Assembly: GCA_031267005.1 (NCBI GenBank)
Contig: JAIRZX010000302.1
Span: forward strand, 1 to 25,271
Origin: Deltaproteobacteria bacterium
Lineage (GTDB): Bacteria; Desulfobacterota; Desulfarculia; Adiutricales; Adiutricaceae
Direction: 5' to 3'
DNA length: 25,271 nucleotides
In this document: positions 8,840-17,370 of the stretch, piece by piece
Numbering within the stretch: the stretch's first letter is position 1
Layout: each line of letters starts with the position of its first letter
The notes under the pieces: generated by a model
The model's input: only the letters and a program-made list of their open reading frames with translations
Database searches by the model: none
What the model was told of the DNA's origin: nothing
Program-made: the position numbers and the translations under genes

Positions 8840-9106
8840 TTTAAGGAGGTACCCTAATTACTAAACCATTGGCAATAGCTGACCGGAACAGGGAAGTGTC
8901 GTAGAAGCGACTGCGGACCCGCCGCTGTGTTCCGGGGACGAAAGCGGTAAAGCCGAGGGATAGCCGGAAGGAAGGGAACGGGTCAGAGCCTAACTTCCAG
9001 CCGGTGAAAAAGAGGTAAATTTCCAAGGCTTACGTCACTGGGGGCTTAGGGGCCTCCGGGAAGGCGCCGCGAGTAGATGGATCCGGTAGCCAGAAAACCT
9101 GGCCGG
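8840..9106 (+). ncRNA. Cobalamin riboswitch 2
   Basis: A second element has the same order of conserved segments: AACAGGGAAGTG (about 8887-8898), a small hairpin GTCG...CGAC, the core TGCGGACCCGCCGCTGT (8912-8928), GGGGACGAA, TCACTGG (about 9035-9041), CCGGGAAGGCG (9056-9066), GAGTAGATGG, and GTAGCCAGAAAACCTGG (about 9087-9103). Between GGGGACGAA and TCACTGG there are about 90 nt, compared with about 30 in riboswitch 1, so a peripheral stem is enlarged. GGAGGT near 8844 may pair with ACCT at the 3' end. No promoter of its own is apparent; it probably depends on read-through of the terminator at 8721. Confidence 0.88.
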
Positions 9107-9411
9107 ACAGCTCTTTGCGAACAAAGGCACGTGGTATTGCCTTACGTGAAGCCCTGGGTAATAGGGTAAACCCTCGGGCAGAAGGACAGTTGCGGTGGCC
9201 CGCGAAACGCAGGCCCGGCCGGCGCGCTCCAAGCGGTCGGCTCTACCTCCCCGGCCAACAGGTCGACGTGCGGGCCTGGACCCGCGTAGTACACGGGATC
9301 GGCGCCGACTGTCCAGGAACCGCGAACGGTAGGAAAAAGGCTCTCTTCCCGAAGTTCGTTGAAGTTCCCTTCAAGAATCTGAAGGCTCATTTCCAATAGC
9401 CTTCGGAAAAG
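9107..9411 (+). other. Unassigned segment between riboswitch 2 and terminators
   Basis: About 300 nt separate riboswitch 2 from the terminator at 9412. A frame starting with TTG at 9115 and ending at 9399 would encode a basic 94-residue peptide (start MRTKARGIAL). It has no recognisable family, no clear ribosome binding site and a composition like random GC-rich DNA. GAAGGCT/AGCCTTC can form a hairpin near 9380-9405. This is either a short riboswitch-controlled ORF or a non-coding RNA body; I cannot decide which. Confidence 0.4.
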
Positions 9412-9452
9412 AAAAAGGTCTCCCGATTTTGGAGTGAGCGGGAGACCTTTTT
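9412..9452 (+). terminator. Strong intrinsic terminator after riboswitch 2
   Basis: AAAAAGGTCTCCCG (9412-9425) and CGGGAGACCTTTTT (9439-9452) are perfectly complementary 14-base arms around a 13-base loop. The 3' arm ends in a run of five T residues. The symmetric A and T runs would allow termination in both directions. Confidence 0.92.
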
Positions 9453-9538
9453 CTATATCCTGTGCATGATTGAGCCTTGAAGCCCGCAAGGGCATACGGA
9501 TATGCGAAGCGGCGGACCCACCGCGGTTGCGCAGAAAG

Positions 9539-9586
9539 AGGCCCCCTGTTGCCGGATTGCCGGAGTGTATGGCAGGGGGCCTTTTT
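9539..9586 (+). terminator. Second strong intrinsic terminator
   Basis: AGGCCCCCTG (9539-9548) pairs with CAGGGGGCCT (9573-9582), followed by TTTT. It lies about 90 nt after the previous terminator, giving a double stop before the next gene-free stretch. Confidence 0.88.
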
Positions 9587-10310
9587 GCGTCCTGGGAGAA
9601 GAGGCGGGCAGAGGATGGAAATTTCGCCTGCCGCTGATCACCGCCTGGCGGCCGCGCTGGCGCTAGGGAGGCGCGGACGCGGGCGGCCCGCCTCCGGGGC
9701 GCGGCGTCGGGAGCTGCCGGCCCCGGCATGTCAAGGCGCCTAACGGTGGCGGAGGCCAATCTCTGGCCGGGGCAGGAGGCCAAGAGTTCTCCGGGTGGCG
9801 ACGGCCGGAGGGCGAACTCGGTCCCTGCGGATATGCCCGACGGCCTGGAGGAGTCCTCGGGCCAGGCGAACCCGTCCGAGCCCGTCGCGGAGGGGCGAGC
9901 TGACTGGCGGCGTACGCCAGCAATTATGCCGGGGCGCCCTCGAAAGGGGCGACAGGGTTTGCGGCGAGCGGCCGGAAGCTGGGAGGTCCGGCCTTCTGGA
10001 AGGGCGTCCGGACGCCTTCCCTTCCCGCCGGAGCCTTCCCCTCCCGCCGGACGCCTTCCCCTCCAGGGAGGACGGGTCTTCCGCCAGCCTCGACGTGGTC
10101 GACCGGCTCAGGGGACGCGGAGGGCGTCGGGCCCCAGCAGGAGGAAGCGAGTCGGCTTTTCCGGAGGAGCCGAGCGGATGCAGCCGACGGACCTGGACGG
10201 ACGTCGTCAAAAAATGGACTCGTGTCCCCTTTCAGGCGGTTACCCCGGTTTTTGGGTAATCATTCAGCTGGCCACCCCCCTCATCCTCCTCAGCCTCCTC
10301 GCCTCCTTCT
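9587..10310. other. Gene-free GC-rich region after the riboswitch leader
   Basis: The frames present (for example one from 9728 to 10312) translate to low-complexity Arg/Pro/Gly/Ser sequence with no recognisable domain. No gene that would be a natural target of the cobalamin riboswitches is present. A degenerate repeat of about 20 bp lies at 10010-10067. Confidence 0.55.
10010..10067. repeat. Imperfect ~20-bp tandem repeat, three copies
   Basis: Three successive versions of a unit like CGCCTTCCCCTCCCGCCGGA occur, the last one diverging at its 3' end. It lies in non-coding DNA. Confidence 0.75.
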
Positions 10311-10953
10311 AAATTCCAGGATGCATATCGTATGATTCTGCCGTATGTTGTGGCCTGGCAAGACAATAATGATAATACCGATACTGATTTTCGATGTTTA
10401 GTTATTAAGTATTATATGTATTGTTTATATGCTCAAAGCAAATATAATAATGAGCAAATATAAATTTACATAAATAATTATATAAATATGCTCTCAATTG
10501 CTGGTTGCAAGCATGGCTATCTTCAAGGGGGGTATTCCGACAGGCCTAAATCCGTCGCCTTATAACTTTAGTCCATTTCCCCTGTCCATCACTTCAGTCC
10601 CGCCTTGTGGAAGGGTGGTCATCAAGATGCTCTCTGTGTTCAATAAGTTAATGATATCATTAGACTTTCCAGAAAACTGAGCTGTGTCGCCGCAGGGGAT
10701 CAAATGGTCTGTTTTGGGTTCCATGAACCTTATTATTTGGTGCCATTTCCCCTTGAGAGGAGGGGGTTCCTGAAAGTTCAGGCTCAACCCGGGGCAACCG
10801 CCTGGATGGTTATTGAAATTTAATTTTTAATATGGTAAATTTATCTGTATATTACCGAAATGAGCAAAATGAAAGGAGCAGCGTGATTTAACTATAAAAA
10901 TCAGGGTATTCTTTAGATTGACGCTAACAAATTTATTGTTTTAGAGAGTAGAG
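10311..10953. other. Left part of AT-rich island, no gene called
   Basis: Composition drops abruptly to AT-rich at about 10310-10320. The frames at 10498-10680 (plus) and 10560-10787 (minus) are short, overlap each other on opposite strands and show no recognisable family. I treat them as unproven or as gene remnants. TTGACG at 10918-10923 could be a -35 element for the acetyltransferase gene, but the matching -10 is poor. Confidence 0.5.
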
Positions 10954-11406
10954 ATGAATATAATAAATTTATTAAACAATCGTGACGAGTTAATAATATC
11001 TCGTTTTTTGGAAATATGGGAATCTTCTGTAAAGAAAACTCACGCTTTTCTCTTAGACAGTGATATAGTGAAAATCAAACCGGAAGTGGAACAAACATTA
11101 AAATATGTTAAGCAGTTATACGGTTATTGTGATTGTAATGGCATATTTCAAGGCTTTATTGGCACCGTAGAGGAAAAAATAGAAATGCTTTTTATTGATG
11201 TCAATAGCAGAGGGAAAGGTATTGGAAAATTCCTTTTAAATTTTGCAGTTAAAAATTTAGGCGTAAAATTTGTAGACGTAAATGAACAGAACGAACAAGG
11301 AGTTGGGTTCTACAAGCATTTGGGATTTATTGAAATCAGCCGATCTGAATATGACAATGAAGGGAGACGCTTTCCCTTGTTGCATCTTGAGTATATTACA
11401 CCATGA
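10954..11406 (+). CDS. GNAT-family N-acetyltransferase
   Basis: The 150-aa product has the GNAT fold signature: after a beta strand IEMLFID comes the acetyl-CoA pyrophosphate-binding motif RGKGIGKFLL (Q/RxxGxG/A type). NEQNEQGVGFYKHLGF, the typical motif B segment, precedes the C-terminal strand. Length is typical of the family. The closest pattern I recognise is the YjaB-like group; the acceptor substrate is unknown. The gene is strongly AT-rich (AAA, ATA, TTA codons), unlike its GC-rich neighbours, so it is likely acquired by transfer. The start ATG is preceded by a weak AGAGTAGAG. Nothing adjacent suggests a partner. Confidence 0.85.
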   Translation: MNIINLLNNRDELIISRFLEIWESSVKKTHAFLLDSDIVKIKPEVEQTLKYVKQLYGYCDCNGIFQGFIGTVEEKIEMLFIDVNSRGKGIGKFLLNFAVKNLGVKFVDVNEQNEQGVGFYKHLGFIEISRSEYDNEGRRFPLLHLEYITP

Positions 11407-13455
11407 AAACGTATAGGGCGGACGTACATGGTGAAATAGTGAAACGTATATCTGACGGAGAAGTAAATTTTAAATATTCCGCGATTCAATAAATGTCATA
11501 TCAAGCTTCCTGTTGTGAAAGTATGCTGTGTCAATTCGATCGTGTCCGGAGGTTTAACCGTTTAAGAAATACGGTCCGAGACTGCCGGGCGTTGGCGCCT
11601 TACTCGTTATGCCTGGCTTAGTTTCATGCCAGGTTCATCCTGTATCATTTGCAAAGGGATAAATAATTTTTAAAAAATTATATTAATATGAGGCCGTGAC
11701 GAATAACTTTAAGAGGTATCATAAATTTTAAAAAACAGATGTGCCAATAAACATAATTGATATTGGAATATCAATATGTCGATTCTAAATAATTGATAAA
11801 ATTCCGTGTTTGGAAATTGGGGTTTCTTACAAAAATTAATTATAGAGAAAAATCCGATAGGGGAAAATGAGTTTTATATGAAAAGCTTATAAATTTTAAG
11901 GATGATAATTAAAGTGACAACAAAACAATGAAAATAAATTGTAGGATAGAAAATATTAAAGGCAAAAAAATCATTAGAATTATCTCGTTGCAAAGTTTTT
12001 TAATAAACTGGACCGGTTAAAAAATTTGAACGACAGGAGTTATAATAAAACAGGAAATAACTGTAGGTGATATATGACGAAAACGTAAAAAGTCAACGAG
12101 TGGCTAATGATGAAGAACTGGGTGGAGAATTTCCGAAAGAAACAGGCGTGCTGAACAATCACACCCCAATAACTGGTATGTTTTGTCTCCCTCTGAGTCT
12201 GTTTTGGACTTGAGGCTGAATGATGTAGCCAGCTCCGGGCAGGCGCGCTGCCTTTTTACGGTTTCGGAATATATTTATCCGAAGAAAGAAGCTGGAGCGG
12301 GCGATGGATGTGCAGGGAAGTCGTCCGAACCCGACCGCTATTAATCATAGTTAAAGAATAAAACATACTGCATCAGGAGTCAGCTTGCGTATATTCTCTG
12401 TTGCTTGCTAAAGGCACAGGCGGCTAGTTGTCCGCGATCAGGAAATACGGAGAACCAAGCCTCAGGAGTACTAGTGATGTACCCGGCTGAATTTGGGCCG
12501 GAAGCTCCTTTGCCGTTCAGGTTGCGTCCTAGAGAATACCGGGCGAAATACAAAATTTATGGCATATGGGGCCGTAATTTATTAACATAAATTTAAACAA
12601 CTGAAATTATGTGTTTTGGAAATAGTTTTTAACGTTATTATTTTTCACCGAAGGATATTATAGTGCGAGATAGCTGCGGGGAGGACGTTGAAAGAGCATA
12701 AGGATCTCATTCAAAAGCTTATATTTATTGATGTTCCGAAGGTCGTCAAGAACGGTAAAGTCCTAGGCTGGATTGTGGAAATAAATTAACTGGTCCATTT
12801 TTAGGTCCAGTAACCCTAAAAAATGATTTGACAGCCTGCGGCTTGGCGGATAGTATGCGTCTTACCAGTTGGCCGCAGGTCGGCGGCGCACTGATTTTCC
12901 AGAACCTGAGACACCCCCGCAGACACCTCTCGGGCAACTGCCCGGAAACGGAACTTGGCAAGATGGATCGCGATACCGAGCGTAACGCCGCGAATTGCTC
13001 AGGCCACCCAGCCCGTTTGGCGGGCTGTCGTGGTTGCGCGGGCTCCGTCCGCCAGACCTGACCCCATCGCCCTCTCCCGGCTGATCAGAAAATCTGAAGG
13101 CTGAAGCAGGCTTTCCAAGTCGGCTTCAGCCTTTTCCGTTTTCCGGCCTCGGGTCGGACATCAGTTCCAGCTATTCCATGACGGCCTGAATTCTGCCCTT
13201 CTGAATCTAACAAGCCGTCCGAGTTTGATGCTTGCCGTTCAACGCGTCGTCTAGCGCATCCTGCGAGGCTCCGTCATGCTGTCGGCAATCCTCGATGTTG
13301 TTTCTTAATTAATTGCTCGGTTTCGATGAAGACTAAGAATTTCCGCCGATAAGACGGGCGGTCCGGTAGTTAAGCAATAAAGTGACGCCCCGTCGGCCAT
13401 GCTATGGGGCAGGGCAAGGCGCGTTAAGGCGTCTTGGTAAAGAGAGGCGACAGAC
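11407..13455. other. 2-kb region with no intact gene, AT-rich then mixed
   Basis: From 11407 to about 12800 the DNA stays AT-rich and full of stop codons in every frame. A 34-codon open stretch at about 12678-12789 encodes LKEHKDLIQKLIFIDVPKVV and beyond; it looks more protein-like than the surroundings and may be the end of a decayed gene, but I do not recognise it. Frames at 12405-12590 and 12828-13061 are unassigned. From about 12800 the DNA returns to higher GC. A hairpin AGCCCG/CGGGCT lies near 13010-13028 and a terminator at 13097-13133. No transposase or terminal inverted repeats could be identified. Confidence 0.5.
13097..13140 (+). terminator. Intrinsic terminator upstream of the transporter locus
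   Basis: AAGGCTGAAGC (13097-13107) pairs with GCTTCAGCCTT (13123-13133), followed by TTCCGTTTT. It would insulate the nitrogenase-like locus from transcription entering from the AT-rich island. Confidence 0.75.
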
Positions 13456-14370
13456 ATGCCGATTACCGCGGAGAAATTGGGCTATCTGGACGAGGACTAC
13501 AAGATAGTTTTGAGGGACCTCAGGCAGGAGTACCAGGTCCGGGCCAAGGATGGAGACGGCAAGGAGTCCTTCGTGGCGATAGAGAACTTCAGCCTGGACG
13601 TCAGGTGCGGGGAGTTCGTGTCCATTGTGGGCCCTTCCGGCTGCGGGAAGTCGACCCTGCTGGACATCCTTGCCGGGCTTTCCAAGGCCACCTCCGGGAC
13701 CATAATAATAGACGGCAAGAAGGTTATCGGCCCGGCGCTGGACAGGGGGATCGTCATGCAGGGCTACGCCCTGTTCCCCTGGCGGACGGTAAGGAAGAAC
13801 GTGGAATTCGGCTTGGAAATGAAGGGGCTCCCGGCCGGGGAACGCCGGGAAATCAGCTCGCGATACATCGAGCTCGTGAGCCTGGCTGGTTTCGAGGACC
13901 GCTACCCCCACGAGCTATCGGGGGGTATGAAGCAGCGCGTGGCCATAGCCAGAGCCCTCGCCTACGACCCCGAGGTCCTCCTGATGGACGAGCCTTTCGC
14001 CGCTGTGGACGCGCAGACCCGGGAGACCCTGCAGGACGAGCTCGTGCGCATCTGGGAGAAGACCGGCAAGACCATAATCTTCGTCACCCACAGCATCGAC
14101 GAGGCGATACTCTTAGCCGGCCGCGTGGTGGTCATGAGCCCAAATCCAGGGCGGATCAGAGCGGTTATCGGGGTCGAACTTCCCCGTCCCCGAACGAACC
14201 GCGAGATGCGCGCGAGCGGCGCCTTCGCGGCCGTAAGGCAGATCGTCTGGGAGAACCTCCAGGAAAGCGGCGGGCAGTTCGCCCCGGAGGCTGTTCCCGA
14301 GCCCAGGTTCCAGCCGGGCTTCTCGGGAAAGCTCGCAGTGGCGGAAACCCGGTTCGCCGCTGTCCCCTGA
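13456..14370 (+). CDS. ABC transporter ATP-binding protein, nitrate/sulfonate/taurine type
   Basis: This is the ATPase of an importer of the NrtD/SsuB/TauB type. In the 304-aa product the order is Walker A GPSGCGKST (59-67), Q-loop Gln102, signature LSGGMKQR (154-161), Walker B VLLMDEP (174-180), D-loop, and switch His212 in FVTHSIDEA. GYALFPWRTV after the Q-loop is typical of this subfamily. The C-terminal tail beyond about residue 260 is longer than in most members and of unknown role. An AGAGGCG ribosome binding site precedes the ATG. It is the first gene of the plus-strand locus and would power the two permeases at 23303-25025, since no other permease is present. Confidence 0.93.
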   Translation: MPITAEKLGYLDEDYKIVLRDLRQEYQVRAKDGDGKESFVAIENFSLDVRCGEFVSIVGPSGCGKSTLLDILAGLSKATSGTIIIDGKKVIGPALDRGIVMQGYALFPWRTVRKNVEFGLEMKGLPAGERREISSRYIELVSLAGFEDRYPHELSGGMKQRVAIARALAYDPEVLLMDEPFAAVDAQTRETLQDELVRIWEKTGKTIIFVTHSIDEAILLAGRVVVMSPNPGRIRAVIGVELPRPRTNREMRASGAFAAVRQIVWENLQESGGQFAPEAVPEPRFQPGFSGKLAVAETRFAAVP

Positions 14371-14700
14371 GCGCCCGTCGGCACCCAACGGCTTTTAAGG
14401 CCGCCGTTCCACGCATAAGCCTTATGGACTTGCGCTTTGGCCCATTCGGCCCATACAGTCCGGACGATTATTAGACGCGGGAGCCGGGCGGGATGGCATA
14501 GGGGCGGCATGGCATAGTGACGGCAGGAATGTGTGGCTGCTTGTTCGCGCCGGTAAAGGTTTCTGAGTTCAAGGCCGTCAGCTTTCCTTTCAGGGCATAT
14601 TTTAGGGAATATAAGTCCAAATCATAATAGATATATCAGGGTAATCAATAGCGATATGCGGTATACCGCGCCTGATCGGCGCGGAGCCAAGGAGACGAAT
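14371..14700. other. Intergenic region with palindrome and hairpin before the binding-protein gene
   Basis: There is no gene in this 330-nt gap. An AT-rich patch (about 14590-14655) probably holds a promoter. A perfect 12-bp palindrome, GCGGTATACCGC, lies at 14658-14669. It overlaps a perfect hairpin CCGCGCC/GGCGCGG with a five-base loop (14666-14684), ending just before the AAGGAG ribosome binding site (14689-14694). The palindrome could be an operator, and the hairpin could affect translation. Confidence 0.5.
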
Positions 14701-15792
14701 ATGGCACTCGCCAAGAAGCACGTGGCCAGCATAGTCATAGGGGTTGCGGTCGTAGCGCTTATCGCCTTCGGCGCGATAGCCGGCCGCACTAAGGCGACCA
14801 AGCCGTCGGAGACATTTTCCGGAGCTTCGGCCGGGCCCGCAGGAGGCGGGGGTTCCGGCACGGCGGCCGCAAACGAACTTAAGGTTATTAAGACCTATAC
14901 GCGCCGCGACTGCTCGCTCGCCCCGTGGCTGGTGACGGACAAGCTCGGCTTCTTCGCGGACGAGGGAGTCCAGATAGTATTTACGGGGGAGCTGCAGGCT
15001 CCCCAGCAGGTGCCGTCCATCATAAGCGGAGCCAACGACACGACCGATTTGCATCCCAACGGGCTCGCGGTGGCGATTAACGGGGGGGCGAAGTTCAAAG
15101 GGGTGGCCCGCGCCGGGATCGAGCCGCCGCCCGATTTCGATCCGGGATTGAGGCACATGTGGTGGTTCGTAAATCCCGAAAAGTACCCCGGCGTCAAGTC
15201 ATTGGCAGATTTGAAGGACATTCCCGGCACGCTGAAGTTTTCGATCATTTCCACCAACTCGTGCAGCGACTTTCTGGCGAACCGCATACTCGACCGGTAC
15301 GGGATACCCAGGGACAAGATCGAGTGGGTAACCATGCCCGACGTCCAGGCCATCCAGGCCTTGAAGCAGGGCCTCACCGACGTGGGGGGCGTTCATCCGC
15401 CGTTTTACAAGGGCATGCAGGACGCGGATCTTTTGAAGGTAGCCGATTCCTCCGAGGCCGGGCTTGGGCCTGAGATAGCCGGGCTGGGTTATTACTTCTT
15501 CACTGAAGATTTCATCTCGAAGAACCCAGAGGCCGTACGCGGCTTCGTCCGGGCCATCACTCGGGGGCAGAAGTGGATTAACGCAAACTCCGAGCGGGCC
15601 AGGGCCTGGACCGAGGAGGCCATAGGAGTTCCCGTTTCGGCCAACCATTACTACTCGGAAAAGTTAATAATACAAAACGACCAGGTGACGCCTTGGCTGG
15701 ACGATCTTGAGCAGACGGGAGTCATCCCAAAAGGCAAACTGAAGATAAGCGACATCGTGATCCACGATTTCGCGGATCCTTCCTTCTCCTAA
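14701..15792 (+). CDS. ABC transporter substrate-binding protein, NMT1/SsuA-like
   Basis: This is the periplasmic or membrane-tethered binding protein that should determine what the adjacent transporter imports. The 363-aa product has a basic start and one hydrophobic segment (about 8-28), then a Gly/Ala/Ser-rich linker; there is no lipobox, so it has a Sec signal or an uncleaved anchor. The mature part begins with the family pattern WLVTDKLGFFADEGVQIVF and contains VKSLADLKDIPGT and DFISKNPEAVRGFVRA, as in NMT1/SsuA/TauA-type proteins. The ligand is not predictable; family members bind sulfonates, nitrate, pyrimidine precursors and others. I chose ATG 14701 over 14656 because AAGGAG sits 6 nt upstream. 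The nitrogenase-like genes follow directly, so the ligand may be their substrate. Confidence 0.9.
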   Translation: MALAKKHVASIVIGVAVVALIAFGAIAGRTKATKPSETFSGASAGPAGGGGSGTAAANELKVIKTYTRRDCSLAPWLVTDKLGFFADEGVQIVFTGELQAPQQVPSIISGANDTTDLHPNGLAVAINGGAKFKGVARAGIEPPPDFDPGLRHMWWFVNPEKYPGVKSLADLKDIPGTLKFSIISTNSCSDFLANRILDRYGIPRDKIEWVTMPDVQAIQALKQGLTDVGGVHPPFYKGMQDADLLKVADSSEAGLGPEIAGLGYYFFTEDFISKNPEAVRGFVRAITRGQKWINANSERARAWTEEAIGVPVSANHYYSEKLIIQNDQVTPWLDDLEQTGVIPKGKLKISDIVIHDFADPSFS

Positions 15793-16131
15793 TTAAATAG
15801 ACTAAAGGAAGGCGCAAGCCACAGGGCCCGGGTACATACGGCTGACGCGGTCCTTCCGGACGCGATTCCGCTTCCGCCTCATGGATCGCCGGCCGTGCCC
15901 CCAGCGCGGAAAGCCGCGACGTCACGTGCCTTTCGGCCGGGGGCTGAAGGAATCGGGGCAAAGGGCAGGGTGTTGCCAAAAATCTTGTTTCCCCCGGACG
16001 GTGGGGGCTTCGGGATCCTGCGGCGGGGACAATAAGTCCGCAGAAGGCAAGCGCCGACGCAAGGAGGCCAGGCGGCCTTATCAGGGCCGGGTCCGCAGGC
16101 GCTTGCCGCAAACGAATGAGGAGGCCATAGC
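15793..16131. other. Intergenic region before the NifH-like gene
   Basis: This 339-nt gap is GC-rich. I see no terminator with a T-run after the binding-protein gene and no sigma54-type -24/-12 promoter. The NifH-like gene has a GAGGAGG ribosome binding site at 16118-16124. Confidence 0.5.
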
Positions 16132-17370
16132 ATGGCGACGATGAATATGCGGCCCTGCGATTGCGGGGTTGAGAAGAATGCGGTAGCCGCACGGTCCGCC
16201 AAGGTTTCCGCGCGGCGCCGGGGACTCCTGACGAAGGACAAGCCCGGCGGCGCCGATGCCGTCGGCCGCGGCAAGGACCCTCTCGACCGCGGGAACGGCA
16301 GTAAGCGGGCCGCCTCCGGCGCGTCGGCCCAGGGGGCGGGCGCGGTCGGCAGGCTCTCCGTCGACGCCGCCGCCAACGCGAGCCCGCAGGGCGGAAACGG
16401 AAACGGGAGCCCGGGCGCAGGGAACGGGAGCGGGGCCCCCGGCGGGAACGGGAGTTCGGCTCCCGGGCCCCGGGGCGCGGGGCCGGCCCGCAAGGGGGAG
16501 CGGAAGCTGAAGCAAATTGCCGTTTACGGCAAGGGCGGGATCGGGAAGTCGACCACGACCTCGAACCTGTCGGCGGCGCTGGCGGACATGGGCTACAAGG
16601 TCATGCAGTTCGGCTGCGACCCCAAGGCCGACTCCACCAACACCCTCCGGGACGGTACCTACATCCCGACCATCCTGGAGCTCCTTCGCGAGAAGGGCCG
16701 GGTCGAGGCGAGGGAGGCCATCTTCGAGGGCTACAACGGCATCTACTGCGTCGAGGCCGGGGGCCCCTCCCCGGGCGTCGGCTGCGCCGGGCGCGGCATC
16801 ATCACCGCGGTGCAACTCCTCAAGCAGCAGAACATCTACGACGAGCTCGAGCTCGACTACGTAATTTACGACGTCTTGGGCGACGTCGTCTGCGGCGGCT
16901 TCGCGGTGCCTATCCGCGAGGGCATAGCCCAGCACGTCTTTACGGTGTCCAGCTCGGACTTCATGGCCATCTACGCCGCCAACAACCTTTTCAGGGGAAT
17001 CCAGAAGTACTCGAACGCTGGCGGGGCCCTTTTGGGGGGCGTGATAGCCAACAGCGTTTCCTCGGGCTACCAGAAGGCTATCGTGGACGACTTCGTAAAG
17101 CAGACCGGCACGCAGGTCATGCAGTACGTGCCGCGCTCGATTACAGTCACCCAGAGCGAGCTTGGCGGCAAGACCACCATAGAGGCCGCTCCGGACTCGG
17201 AACAGGCCGAGGTTTACCGCGAACTCGCGCGGCGCGTCGAGAGCCACGAGGTATCGACAGTGCCGAAGCCCCTGGAGGCCCAGGAGCTGAGGGCCTGGGC
17301 GGCAAAGTGGTCCGACCAGATTCTGGCGGTGGAGCGGGGCGACGTGCGCTCGGCCGGGGCGCAGATCTGA
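16132..17370 (+). CDS. Nitrogenase iron protein-like reductase (NifH-like) with N-terminal extension
   Basis: This is the ATP-dependent electron donor of the nitrogenase superfamily; its homodimer passes electrons from a shared [4Fe-4S] cluster to the partner NifDK-like complex. In the 412-aa product the NifH domain starts near residue 125, with P-loop GKGGIGKS (133-140), CDPKADST (162-169), cluster ligand Cys218 in GCAGRG and cluster ligand Cys254 in DVVCGGF. The two cysteines are 36 residues apart, nearly the 35 of Azotobacter NifH (97/132). Arg221 matches the Arg100 that is ADP-ribosylated in some NifH. Residues 1-124 are unusual: a short start with RPCDCG, a basic stretch, then a Gly/Asn/Ser/Ala-rich linker. 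The ATG has a GAGGAGG ribosome binding site and no ATG or GTG occurs between it and the domain, so the extension appears genuine. It precedes the NifD-like gene by 520 nt. Confidence 0.92.
   Translation: MATMNMRPCDCGVEKNAVAARSAKVSARRRGLLTKDKPGGADAVGRGKDPLDRGNGSKRAASGASAQGAGAVGRLSVDAAANASPQGGNGNGSPGAGNGSGAPGGNGSSAPGPRGAGPARKGERKLKQIAVYGKGGIGKSTTTSNLSAALADMGYKVMQFGCDPKADSTNTLRDGTYIPTILELLREKGRVEAREAIFEGYNGIYCVEAGGPSPGVGCAGRGIITAVQLLKQQNIYDELELDYVIYDVLGDVVCGGFAVPIREGIAQHVFTVSSSDFMAIYAANNLFRGIQKYSNAGGALLGGVIANSVSSGYQKAIVDDFVKQTGTQVMQYVPRSITVTQSELGGKTTIEAAPDSEQAEVYRELARRVESHEVSTVPKPLEAQELRAWAAKWSDQILAVERGDVRSAGAQI

Noticed and set aside
9510..9532. GCGGCGGACCCACCGCGGTT, resembling a third cobalamin riboswitch core
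   Set aside because: It lacks every other riboswitch segment and lies between two terminators; the match is a GC-rich hairpin.
9728..10312. 194-codon plus-strand frame after the riboswitch leader, as a possible target gene
   Set aside because: It is low-complexity, full of Arg, Pro, Gly and Ser, crosses a tandem repeat, and lies beyond two strong terminators.
10560..10787. 75-codon minus-strand frame (PPPLKGKWHQIIRFMEPK) in the AT-rich island
   Set aside because: TTG start without a ribosome binding site, no recognised family, and an overlapping frame on the other strand. It could be a remnant, but cannot be supported as a gene.
12828..13061. 77-codon plus-strand frame at the right side of the island
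   Set aside because: No family, no ribosome binding site, and its sequence contains a hairpin that explains part of its composition.
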